A stretch of DNA of 64,000 nt from Micropterix aruncella (lineage: Eukaryota > Arthropoda > Insecta > Lepidoptera > Micropterigidae), in NCBI GenBank assembly GCA_944548615.1, contig OX155955.1, forward strand, positions 4,360,517 through 4,424,516, given 5' to 3'. Below, one piece after another: positions 1-11,700 of this stretch (its first letter is position 1; each line of letters starts with the position of its first letter). Position numbers and translations under genes: made by a program. The notes below the pieces were generated by a model that saw only the letters and a list, made by a program, of their open reading frames with translations, was not told the DNA's origin and did no database searches.

Positions 1-1292
1 AACTTTCAGTCTATCGCCCTCATCTTTACAAACCTTCAAAATAGGTCGTTTAAAGTATCTCAATATAGTTTTCTTCATCCAACCATTAATAAAATAATAA
101 AATACAAACGGAGCTGCCATGGAATTCACGGACCGGAGTCGGGCCCATCACAATACAATTTTTTTTTTTTTTACACTTCTGGGGGGTGAGCAGTGGATTC
201 CGGACTTACGAACCGGCTGTGGTAGGTTTAGGACAGCTGTCTTGCCACATGTGAGCGTTCACCTTACCACCCATTCACTCCCCCTTCGAAGCCATAGAAT
301 TTGAGATGCAGAAATCGCGGTTTTAGATAATTTTTCTAGAAAGGAGGTGTTTATTTTCCTGGAGAGGCCAAGATCTTTAAAAAGGTGAAACAAAGATTTA
401 GCTGGCAGGCCACGAGCGCCTACTTCCACCGCGTGAAGGTGAACAGTGAAGCCGTTCCGGGTGACGGCATTTGCGAGGTCATGGTATTTATTTAATTTGT
501 ACTCGTGGTCTTTTGGGATATTTGATTTCCATGGAACAGTTAATTCTACGATAAGGACCATCTTCCGAGATAGAGAGAAAAGACTTATATCTGGACGCAG
601 GGCTGTGCATCCGAGACTTTCAGGGAATTTATACTGCTTAGAGACCGAATCGACCTCCATAATCTAATCTGAAGCTTTCTCGATAATTATTGATAAAGGT
701 TTTGCAGTGAGATGTTTTTTGCCTTTAGAGCCAACCCGCACAAACTGTATTGGGGGTTTGGAGGATACTGTGGAACCCTTGTTGGCACGAGCCACTGAGA
801 GGCTAAGTACCTCGCGAATAACAGCAAGGACTTTGTCGTGGCGGTAAGTGTACCGTCCTTGATCCAAGGCCACCTTGCAGCCAGCTAGAATATGTCTAGC
901 TGTGCAAGGGGTGTTGCTACAAAGGGGACATGAACATAGCTCCAACGAGCGAGGTTACTGGGGTCTAGAAGTGTATGCTGAAAGGCATTTAAATAAAATT
1001 TCAGCATCTCTGGCATCCAGTCATACAACATTACTTTCCAGTGCATTGGAGGAGGAATGCAAAAGTCTCCAATTGTTGTCCAATCATTCTGGCATTGAAG
1101 GCCAATAGCATGAGCCATACTTTTGCTGTCGTAATCTCCCCGCAAGAGAGACTTCTTCAAGTCCACATCGCTCATGGTTGTACTGCCATACCCGAGACCA
1201 GTGCCATTCTGGCTGATTCCAGTAAGGAACTTTTTGTGGAAGTCAACGCGGGCTTGTAGATCGTTTGACTGACTACGGCCACTTACTACGTG
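1..1292 (-). pseudogene. 3' part of RLE-type non-LTR retrotransposon, copy 1
   Basis: On the minus strand this encodes, in order, a segment after the reverse transcriptase core, a CCHC zinc knuckle (CPLC, then H and C in ARHILAGC) and a restriction-like endonuclease (RLE). The RLE shows RPD followed 13 residues later by ELTVPW, then KYHDL. This is the arrangement of R2/R4/CRE-type elements. A frameshift near 940 and an in-frame TAG at about 664-666 break the frame. It is truncated at 1292, where sequence switches to a MITE. The stretch appears identical to 3072-4363. The left edge lies outside the window. Confidence 0.75.
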
Positions 1293-1542
1293 ACGAGACA
1301 GAGCTATACGTTAGAGCGGAATATGAAACGAACGATCGTCGATAAATACTACCTGCCGAACTTATACTCGTCCGAATAAATTCGAGCATATTTCGTGCGG
1401 TGTAAGATTTGACCTCTGCGCGCAGTTTTAATGCGAGAAAGTTACAACCGGTCATCTCACACTCCGCTCTAGCGTATTGCCCCGTCTCGTTCACACGGAC
1501 TAATTTCTGATTTTAGTTTAAGAAGAAACGCAATCGAGCCCA
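1293..1542. mobile_element. MITE family 1, copy 1 (left end missing)
   Basis: This matches the internal part and right terminus of the elements at 16210-16533, 20934-21232 and 35850-36164. It starts at ACGAGACAGAG and ends GAAGAAACGCAATCGAGCCC. The left terminal inverted repeat is replaced by the retrotransposon fragment. Confidence 0.7.
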
Positions 1543-1563
1543 TTCTCTCTTATTTTATGATAC

Positions 1564-1789
1564 AACTAGCTGCCCCCGCGGTTTCACCCGCGTGATGATG
1601 GAAAATTGTGATAATGATGATAGACAACTATATATGTTTATAAATTATAGCCTATGAGTTATTCTGATGTGTAAGTTATATTATTGTAAAGTTTCGTCAA
1701 AATTCATTCAGTAGTTTTTACGTGAAAAAGTAACAAACATCCATACATACATTCTTACAAACTTTCGCGTTTATATAGTAGTAGGATAT
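1564..1789 (+). mobile_element. RTE-type SINE or 3' tail
   Basis: It begins ACTAGCTGCCCCCGCGGTTT, contains AGTAGTTTTTACGTGAAA and ends CTTTCGCGTTTATATAG then TAGTAGGAT. This is a very common tail structure in insect, especially lepidopteran, RTE-related repeats. A reverse copy lies at 59733-59880. Confidence 0.6.
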
Positions 1790-1809
1790 ACTGGTTATCC
1801 CAACTTTTC

Positions 1810-2330
1810 ACTTTATAACGTGATTTTTTGTGGCTTTTTCACTGGGGTGTCCCTGTGTATTGTTTGTGAATGTGTATTTGTTTTTACACGACTTCCCAAA
1901 AACATGGGTGGTCTGTGTTTAGGATTCATCTATGTATCTTTTCCGTTTCTTTATTCCATTATAAATTCTAAACGCTACAGCCGATTTAGAAGTGTGTGGT
2001 ATTCTTAGAATCTTTATCCTGAGTGTCATAGGGTACCTAAAGTACTCAATTGTCAAATAAATAATAATATAAATGTCCAAATGTGAAGTCAATAAATTAG
2101 TATAAATATATCGTGTTTAATATCAAATGAAAAGTCTGATGGAGTACATTTCGGAAAAATATATGTATCTATACGAACAAATACACAAACCACAAATATT
2201 TCATAAAAAACCGTTTTATAATTTAAGCACCGAGGGCAACCGACTAAAGTGCGGCGACGGCGCAGCGGCATGGAATCGTTTCAAGATACCTACCGCAGGG
2301 CGCGGGCGAACTTTATTCTCTTATTAAACA
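1810..2330 (+). repeat. Dispersed repeat A, copy 1
   Basis: It shares the segments ACACGACT-CCAAAAACA, TTCATCTATGTAT-TTTTCCGTTTC and AAATGTCCAAATGTGAAGTC with 56905-57350, and in reverse with about 9250-9720. No intact ORF. Unclassified, about 500 bp. Confidence 0.55.
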
Positions 2331-2823
2331 AGATTCTCAACACAAACATTTTTTTCTTATAATTCTAATTACAACAGTTTACTTTTTGTGAGGGCAGTCA
2401 TGTTTTTTAGTTTTTTAATTATTGTTTTTCTTACGGGTAATTTTTAAGTAAAAAAATATATTGTGTTTGTATGAAAGATGTTTGTCTGTAAGATGTTTGT
2501 ATGTAAGATGTTTGTCTGTAAGGTGTTTGTATGTAAGATAGCTCGTAAACCCACAGTTCATTAACAAGAACCTCTGAAATAGATATTACTTGCAAACTAA
2601 ATTGATATGTAGTTATTGCAGACGTCTAAATATTATAATTATTACCTACTTGACTATATTTTACTGTATATATATAAAACAATTTGATATTTATTGAACT
2701 TTTAAACTCCAGCTGTGATAATTTAACTGTGATAATAACCATCACAAAATAACAATAAATAACAGAAACAAACATTCTTAATTTTATATATAGTAATTTG
2801 GATTTTACGCAGAATGACCAATT
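2331..2823. other. AT-rich spacer with a short tandem repeat
   Basis: No gene is seen. At about 2466-2540 a 14-15-bp unit like TAAGATGTTTGTATG is repeated about five times. The rest is AT-rich single-copy-looking sequence. Confidence 0.5.
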
Positions 2824-3031
2824 TGTTAAATAATCTTTATTTTGATAACGTAATGCATTGTATAATATTAGTTTAGCTGCAATATATTGCCATGTTCGGC
2901 CATATGTATTAACTCGAATTCGAATTCAAGAATACGGAGTAAGTGCAGTGCAATTCAACAGAGGACGACATCCTCCCAGACAAAGCAGTTCCTGAGGCGA
3001 CCCTCTCATCAAAAAATTAAAACATACAACA
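2824..3031 (+). mobile_element. Possible copia-like LTR with adjacent primer-binding site
   Basis: A stretch that starts TGTT and ends ACAACA is followed at once by TGGTATCAGA, the initiator-tRNA primer site typical of many copia elements. There is no internal copia coding sequence: the RLE fragment begins about 30 bases later. No target duplication can be assigned. The call rests only on the LTR-like ends and the primer-site match. Confidence 0.3.
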
Positions 3032-3071
3032 TGGTATCAGAAACCTTGACTATCTCAATCCTGTGGTCCTA

Positions 3072-4921
3072 AACTTTCAGTCTATCGCCCTCATCTTTAC
3101 AAACCTTCAAAATAGGTCGTTTAAAGTATCTCAATATAGTTTTCTTCATCCAACCATTAATAAAATAATAAAATACAAACGGAGCTGCCATGGAATTCAC
3201 GGACCGGAGTCGGGCCCATCACAATACAATTTTTTTTTTTTTTACACTTCTGGGGGGTGAGCAGTGGATTCCGGACTTACGAACCGGCTGTGGTAGGTTT
3301 AGGACAGCTGTCTTGCCACATGTGAGCGTTCACCTTACCACCCATTCACTCCCCCTTCGAAGCCATAGAATTTGAGATGCAGAAATCGCGGTTTTAGATA
3401 ATTTTTCTAGAAAGGAGGTGTTTATTTTCCTGGAGAGGCCAAGATCTTTAAAAAGGTGAAACAAAGATTTAGCTGGCAGGCCACGAGCGCCTACTTCCAC
3501 CGCGTGAAGGTGAACAGTGAAGCCGTTCCGGGTGACGGCATTTGCGAGGTCATGGTATTTATTTAATTTGTACTCGTGGTCTTTTGGGATATTTGATTTC
3601 CATGGAACAGTTAATTCTACGATAAGGACCATCTTCCGAGATAGAGAGAAAAGACTTATATCTGGACGCAGGGCTGTGCATCCGAGACTTTCAGGGAATT
3701 TATACTGCTTAGAGACCGAATCGACCTCCATAATCTAATCTGAAGCTTTCTCGATAATTATTGATAAAGGTTTTGCAGTGAGATGTTTTTTGCCTTTAGA
3801 GCCAACCCGCACAAACTGTATTGGGGGTTTGGAGGATACTGTGGAACCCTTGTTGGCACGAGCCACTGAGAGGCTAAGTACCTCGCGAATAACAGCAAGG
3901 ACTTTGTCGTGGCGGTAAGTGTACCGTCCTTGATCCAAGGCCACCTTGCAGCCAGCTAGAATATGTCTAGCTGTGCAAGGGGTGTTGCTACAAAGGGGAC
4001 ATGAACATAGCTCCAACGAGCGAGGTTACTGGGGTCTAGAAGTGTATGCTGAAAGGCATTTAAATAAAATTTCAGCATCTCTGGCATCCAGTCATACAAC
4101 ATTACTTTCCAGTGCATTGGAGGAGGAATGCAAAAGTCTCCAATTGTTGTCCAATCATTCTGGCATTGAAGGCCAATAGCATGAGCCATACTTTTGCTGT
4201 CGTAATCTCCCCGCAAGAGAGACTTCTTCAAGTCCACATCGCTCATGGTTGTACTGCCATACCCGAGACCAGTGCCATTCTGGCTGATTCCAGTAAGGAA
4301 CTTTTTGTGGAAGTCAACGCGGGCTTGTAGATCGTTTGACTGACTACGGCCACTTACTACGTGCTTCGATATTGCCGGATCCTTGGAATTACTTAGAATC
4401 GAATTTTTGGTTATTCTGGAGTTGGCGTAGAGCAGAGAGGGCAGTTTTAGAGCTAGCCCAAAATTGTGTTTGGACCTGAAGAGAGTCGAGGAGTCAGCTG
4501 GTTTGGCTAAGGACAACCAGGATTTTAGACTAGCTATCATCAGTGCATCCAGACAAGACAGTTGGGTTTTGGTGAAATCGTAAATAAGAAAGGGCCATGC
4601 CAAATGTGAAGTTAGATAGTTGTCATAGATCCAAGCCTTACGAGGGCCAGAAATTAGCAATGCATCTATCTTTTCCAGGCAACTACTGAAATGTTCTATA
4701 ACATGATCGCCATAGAGGTCTTTTCCCTGGCAGGTGATTTTTCTGCCAAGAAATTTGAAGTGGTTATTTGGGTCTATAAGGGAGATAATAGAGCCCTTAT
4801 AGACCAATTTTGGGTCATAGGACGTAAATTTTGTGTCATTCTCGATTCGTCGGTTCCACGACATGCTATGTCTTATCACTTCATATTCCAGCCAGCATGA
4901 GCTGACGCCCATACATTGCAA
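3072..4921 (-). pseudogene. 3' part of RLE-type non-LTR retrotransposon, copy 2 (longer)
   Basis: This has the same coding order as the copy at the window start, extended by about 560 bases toward the 5' end. The 321-codon frame (4921-3956) includes FKFLGR, a reverse transcriptase thumb-type motif, but no YxDD catalytic core, so the copy is 5'-truncated. A frameshift lies near 4010. A second frame carries the CCHC knuckle (3735-4016) and, after an in-frame TAG, the RLE endonuclease (3330-3731). It is dead by two lesions, both shared with copy 1. Its 5' end is next to the Osiris poly(A) region. Confidence 0.78.
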
Positions 4922-5233
4922 TATAAGCTACAAAATTTATTTATTTTATTTTATTAAATAAATTACTTATTATATATAATACAATACAAAATTAAATCGT
5001 AAAAATCTATAAATAAATTATTGAAATATATTTTTGTAGAATAGAGGTAGAGATTGTTTACTATTAACCGTAGATCCATGGTTCAGATTAGTTTTAAGAG
5101 AAAATAGCAAATCTCAGCAAGACGACCAGCAAACGATATACAAAAATATATATTGGCAACTTTAGAACAAATACTGCAGATCGATTGGTTATAAAAATCA
5201 AACTCGGGTCGTAATGTTACAGATGTAGGTATT
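4922..5233 (-). other. Probable 3'UTR and poly(A) region of the Osiris gene
   Basis: AT-rich sequence follows the TGA with no coding potential. Several overlapping AATAAA signals (read as TTTATT on the plus strand) lie at 4936-4955, about 280-300 bases after the stop. They abut the 5' edge of the RLE retrotransposon fragment, so the poly(A) site may partly lie in element-derived sequence. Confidence 0.5.
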
Positions 5234-5731
5234 TCAGCTTGTAATAAACGGGGCATTGCTCTTAAATTGTACTTTATTAACCGGCAGATCGATCGTATAC
5301 TCAGCGTGGAGATCCGTTGGCCCTGTTCCGATCAGCATCGGAGAAGGAGTAGCCACTGGCAGGATCGATCCACGCCCTGAAGATGAAAAGGATGTTCCAG
5401 GGTCGAAGCCGGACGGCGGAGCAGCATACACCGGAAAGACCTTCGGCGCCTCTAGCATATTGTACAGGGATTTCTTGAGCGCTCTGGGAAGTTCCGGTTT
5501 CCAAGTCCTGGCTTCGTTGTCGTACCGGTACTTAATCCTCTCGTAGCTGGAGTCGCCCCTGTCTTCGGGATAGTCTTGGAACTGTGCTGGAGTTGGGGCC
5601 TGGTGGATGGGCGGCGTGGGCGGCGCCGGCGGAGCTCGCAGTTGGCTTCCGCCGTGACCTCGCTTCTCGAAGTGCTCGTAAGGGGGAGGGTAGGAAGAAT
5701 ACAGGCCGTAGTTTAGCGGACTAGTAGCGAC
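5234..5731 (-). CDS. Osiris gene, last coding exon (Pro/Tyr-rich tail)
   Basis: The acceptor is ttctgttccag at 5732. The exon runs 165 codons in phase 0 to TGA at 5234-5236. It is clearly more GC-rich than its surroundings. It encodes YGLYSSYPPPYEHFEKRGHG, a proline-rich linker, YERIKYRYDNEARTWKPELP and a Ser/Pro-rich end. AQFQDY at about residue 290 resembles the AQxLAY motif seen in some Osiris tails, but only loosely. Linkage to exon 4 rests on phase, order and strand, across a 10.2-kb intron. Confidence 0.82.
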   Translation of the reverse strand, partial: VATSPLNYGLYSSYPPPYEHFEKRGHGGSQLRAPPAPPTPPIHQAPTPAQFQDYPEDRGDSSYERIKYRYDNEARTWKPELPRALKKSLYNMLEAPKVFPVYAAPPSGFDPGTSFSSSGRGSILPVATPSPMLIGTGPTDLHAEYTIDLPVNKVQFKSNAPFITS

Positions 5732-8700
5732 CTGGAACAGAACATCTGCTCATTTTATTGTTTTATAAAAACGGATTAGTAGATGTCATAAGACGCAATA
5801 AACCACAGTTTTTAGTGATTATTTTATTAGGGCGTGTGAATTTAGGTTAAAAAGTAGGTCTTGGATCGTGGACAATATTCTCACACTCCACCACCTCCAA
5901 ATTAGCTGTGAATTTTCAACCCATAAATTAGCCTAATCAAATTTAACTTGAACCTTGCATCTATTTATAGCTGTGATTTTTTAATGAATGTTTTACGTAA
6001 ACACATGTTGAAAAATCCAGCAAATCGTACTTATATGTTTCTAGATATGTAGATTTTCTAATTTATAAAACCATTATAATATGTATACAATTTAATGTGT
6101 GATTTGGGTATAGGCTCCGCCAAATTTCTTGGTCACTCGCCCACATACACGTATTGCATTTAATTTTATTGTACACTAAAACCAAAAATGTATAGAAATC
6201 CTTTAAAGCAGCGGTTCCCAAACTTTTAATTTCGCGTACCATTCACGAAATTATAAATCAGTAGCGTACCACTGAAGTACAACAGTTAAAAAAAATCGTT
6301 CAAAATGGTAAAGTAATAAAAACTGCAACAACTGTTTATGACAATATTATGTTTATTTATTAATTATAGAAAAAAAATAAATACTCTTAATGCAAAAAAT
6401 GGTGCTGCATGTTCGAGACAAGAGAGGAAATATTTGGCTCAGTTGTATTTAATTTCAAGCGCAAATTAGGGTCTATGTTAAGCTTATTACGATATTTGTT
6501 TTTTTTATTATCAACATAGCAGAAAATCCGCTCTCACAGAGATACGTGTCTGTAAAAGGAATCATAAACAGTAATGCTTGCCTGGACAGCGATGGATATT
6601 CATTTTTAACTTTTAGCCAAAATTACACAACTCCAGTTTGTTGAATTCCGCTTGCAAACCTCCATCGCAAGATAGTTCTATTAGAGATTCCTTTTCTAAT
6701 TGTGTTGAGAGATTCCTTTCTTTTCTTGTGTGTTGAGAGATTCCTTTCTAGTTGTGTTGAGAGATTCCTTTCTGTCTATCAGAGATTCCTTTCGTTTCTT
6801 TTCTAGTTGATTCCTTGGTGAAACACAACTAGGTGAAACACAAATGCAAACTTGCGACAGAGCGCGCCCGCGCGGGTGTCAGAGTGCGAAATTTAAAAAC
6901 GTCTTATCTAATTATTTACTATGTATGTCCTATGGCCATGGCTGCTGAAGCGTCACGTACCACTGGTGGTACGCGTACCATAGTTAGGGAATAACTGCTT
7001 TAAAGGATTAAGATTTCAATCCCTTTTTGGTTCCAGGGTATTGGTGTTCAATAAATGCAATACGTGTAATCTGAGCATGTGGGCGAGGGACCGATAAATC
7101 TGGCGATCCCAGTATTTATAAGTTATATTTACACAGTTACTGCAAGGTGACGCATATATGCGTCACCTTGCCGTAATGTGATGGTAGAGCGCGCATTTTA
7201 GGAACATTACACCACGAAAATACAATTTTATTTAAACAAGCCTTATTATCTTCCCTTTCCTTCCTTCGTCTCCTTCCTTCCCTCTACATCTTCCTTCCCG
7301 CTACCATCATTTTATTTATTATTTTGTCTATCCAGAAGAAAACTTGTGAATTACCTTTAAATTATACGTTTAACTAATAAATATTGCCACACAGCAATAA
7401 GCCCGCCTGTTTACTTGAAAACAAAGAGTTTTTTAATATTATTATTATATTCTGGGAAGAATCCTGGAAGCCGTTTGGGGCCCACCCATGTAATTCAAGT
7501 TAGACACGTGCCCACCTATAACTACCCTGTCATTACGCCTATGGCCTTTACCCTATCAATTCCTCTATAATCTCTTTCAGGAAGTGGCACCTGGCTTCTC
7601 AATTGCTGCTAGAAACAGGATGCTAATTATCATGCATAGCAAGATTCCGGGTCATGAAACTGCGCAGTAGAATTCACGTTCCGACCACAATCTGTAAACG
7701 AAAATCTGTACAATATTTTCCTAGTAAAATCATGATTGCTAATTAAAACTGCTTGACACCGCCCTTTTAATAGGGCAGGGCAGTGCGAATAGCAGTCATA
7801 GTCGCTTCAGTGAGAGAATGACCGTCGATAGAAACTGATGAAAGCAGTGCGTCCATGTTTCATCGAGTGGTGACCAAGATCTTCAGTCATGTAGGACATA
7901 CTACATATACAGTATGTGCTTGAGCAAGGGAGAAACCCTGGAATGGATGCTTTTCTAGGTCTAAGTTACCTTAAAAGTTGCCATCGGAGTTAAGCATTTG
8001 AATTAAAGCTTTTACTAATCTAAATTAAATTACTGGGCATAAAACCTAGGAATTTTATAATAAATCCAATTAGAGCGCAGTTAATTCTACAGTAACAAAT
8101 GTCAGGAAAGGTGATCATAGCATCAAACGACCTGTATGGACGTCCGCGAAGCTGGCTCGATCCAAAGCAAGCATCGAGATTCCTGTATGCGAATTGTTTC
8201 TTTATCGTTTGTTTACATTTAATTAGGTATTTTCATCATTTGTTTACACCTCATTCCCCGTTTTTTTTTCTATGCCTCTTTTGTATTGAGCCAATTTCTA
8301 TATCTAATAGCCAAATAGGCAACAAAAAAATCCAGTCAAAAATCTCAGAAATCATAAGGAGCTAAAATTGTAAGTGTCGATTTGTAAGGTTTTTAATACC
8401 AAGAGAAATTAACGGTAGAATAAAATTAATAGACCTAAAAAATATATAATTTAAAATACAAAACAAGGAATGGAAAAAAACAAAGGGTATGTCAAGGGGC
8501 ATAGACATTTACTGTGAAGAAAACTAGCTGCTCGTTAAACCAAATGATAAGAAATTTCTTTATTTGGACAACAAAATATAATATTTAATATCATAAAATT
8601 TGTTTATCCAAATAAAAAACTTTATTAAAACAATTTCAAATCTCTAAGTAGGGGAAAAACTGATTTTCGTAGTCAAGATGAGAAACTTGTCGCTCGACTT

Positions 8701-11700
8701 TGACTTGCACTTGACAGGTCTTATTCACTGGATATGTAAAAGTTGTTTCGAAGTAGCTCTACTTTACAAATGAAACCATTTTGCTACAGAAACGTGGGCG
8801 CTTTCAAACTAACTGTATCGCATGTAGAATGCTTTTCTTGCTTAGGATTTAGCAAAGGTTATATACGGTGAACTAATTCAAACTTTAACTATTAATTACT
8901 ACTATCTTCTTGATTAACTACGGTTATGTTTCCATAAGGATCTTAACTACAAATGACTGAAAAATCCAAAGTATATGCCCATCTATGTGTATATTGTGAT
9001 CAATCATATATGAGTATATTGTGATCGAATCGTCCAAATAAATGTTATTAAAAAAGCTACAAGTTCGAATCGCTCATAAAAACGAACGAGCAATGTGCAT
9101 CAGTGTGGCAAATAACCGATACAAATTTCAGAGTCTAGCGCCAGCAAAGCAGCAGGTACAGCTTGTCAATCTACATTTTTTTTTAATTCACTCAAGTTTA
9201 TTTATCCCATGATGGTTTTTCTGCGAAAATGAATAGCGGATGAACCATAAGTTAGGACGACCTAAGGAACACACAATTTAGACAAGTAAATAATATTAAA
9301 AACTGTAAAAAACACGATTTCTGTTTCAGAAAGTAAAGCAAAAGTGTATTTATTACGTTTATTTGTATTACGTTTTTCATGAAATATTTCTGATGTATGC
9401 ATTTATCTATATAGATACATGTATAGGTTTTTTTAATATACTCAATCAGACCCTTCATTTGACATTAAACACGATATATTTAGGTTAATTTGTTGACATT
9501 TGGACATTTGGACATAGAAAACTACTTGCTCAATATTTGGACAGTTTAGGTAACCTATGACATTCACGATGACATAGTAATTGTAACAATCCTTCACACT
9601 TCTAAATCAGTTCAAATGTTTAAAAGTTATTGTGGAATAAAAAAATGGAAAACTTACATAAATTACATTACACTCTTGTTTTGTTGGGCAGTCGTGTAAA
9701 AATAAGCCTATTAGCTATTTCCTCTTAAAGGTTGCCGGCCACTGGCTTAGCCGCTAGATTAATTTACAGGCGAGATGCTGCCTTTTTGCCTTATGGATGT
9801 TCTAATCCTTTCAGCGGAAATGAAAGCACCGTACCGTATCTTAATGAACTGTGTTATCATTACGCTCCGCAACTCGACTTACTGATTTTGTAAGCCCATA
9901 CAACATTAATGAGTTTTCTGTTTTATTAAATCCTTCGTTGACCTTTTATTAAGTCCTTCTTTTGTGTTTAAAACTCCGCCGTATGAAAAAGTATAAAGAG
10001 AAAATGACAACAAAGGGAAATATTATAAAAGTTTGACGTTGACTGGATGACGTGGGTGATATGACAAACCGTCTTCACTCTCTTTCTAAAGTATGTCTGA
10101 ATGAACGAGAAAATAGTGGTAACCATTCGATGATGTGTCCAATGGGCAATTTTATAGGAAAGGTGTATGCAGAGTGTAACAACTAGGAATTTATAATAAT
10201 CAATTAAGCAAGTGTAGAGAAGTAATTATACCATGTTCAACTCACTAATCCATGTCCTATTGGAATTATACACTCGGAAGTTTTGTTAATATGGATGTAT
10301 TTTGAAACAATGATAGTTATTTAATATAGTTAAGTAGGGTTTATTATGTAACTAGGCTTTATTACAAGCCGTTATTGGGATGAGAAGTTAAAACAAAATC
10401 CAATCGTTTACGATTGGATTTTGATCGTTTACGATTACGTTTGCTTTGATTGAAATCGTTTACAAAAAAAAAAGTAGAATGCAAGCTTCTTACGCTCTAC
10501 AACTACATGCTCAGGTCACACGTATTGCATTTATTGAACACCAATACACTGAAACCAAAAAAGGGATAGGCATATCCTGTGAGAATGACGGAGAGAGGTT
10601 GAGTTTACGCGGGACTGTAATGATTCTCGTCGAAGCCAGCCGTCAGACGATTACATAACTAATAGATTCGTTTAGTGTTGAGTTGAATTGGGCTGTGATA
10701 AATTTTCAGTATATACGTGATTGTCTCAGCGGCCCGTCGTTTAGCGGTACAATCAGAAGGGTAACAAATAAATACGTTTTGTGTTGTATTTTGTCTTCGT
10801 CGTCTGTGTTGTGATCGTGAGTTCGACTGTGCTGAATCCCAGGAGGTACAGTAGGTAAATAACTTTATTTTCTATTATTTCTTGTCGTGATCGTCGTTTA
10901 ATATGCCGTTAAAAACAAAATTGGGGAATAAGACGCTGAAATCCCAGACAAGGGAATTAATATCAAATATTTACCATTTCATGAAAGATGAAGCGAAATT
11001 CGGAATAACAATTGAATTGCAAGCGGTCTTAAAAAGGCTTTCTGCTGCTAGTAAAAATCCCATAGAGGAAATATGGGCTCAGATAAAGGGATATGTAGCG
11101 AAAAAGAACGTTTCTTTTAAACTGGACGATGCTATGACACACGCCATAGATAAAATTGAAACAATGTCAACCAGAGACTCCCAATGTTGGACTAATGTTT
11201 GTCGTCATGTTATCGATATAGAAAACAAATTTAGGCTAACCGAACCGGTGTTAGATAGAATTTTAGACAATCGATCATTTATAGTAAATACAGGAAGTAG
11301 TGATGAAGAAATGAACGCAGTTGATTTAGATGAAAGTAGATCTGAAAACAGTGACAGTGATTTAGAAAGAATATATCCACTTATGTAAATAATACTATGT
11401 GTCTTACTGTGTACTGTAAAATTGAGGCGCATATAATTATAATAATAGTTTGGACAGTGAAAGGTGATCGTATTGTGTTGTAAGCAGAGTCTGTAAAAGT
11501 ATTGTGTTTGAGATGTATAATTGAGGCTCCTAATATAAAAGTGGTAAAAGTTTGGAAAGTGAAAGATGATTGTTTTGTGTCTTTGTGTCACAATCCTAAT
11601 GTTATTTTCCACCTAATTATATCTCACACCGTATTATAAACCAAACTAATTATCATGGACGATATATTATATTGGACGATAATTATCATGGACGATATAT

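Noticed and set aside
446..1259. Plus-strand open frames over the first retrotransposon copy
   Set aside because: They are antisense to the RLE endonuclease and zinc-knuckle frames and have no motif of their own; the same holds for 3517-4330.
5256..5546. Plus-strand frame of 96 codons and another minus frame over the last Osiris exon
   Set aside because: They overlap the phase-matched Osiris frame and lack a family match; GC-rich coding DNA often leaves open shadows.
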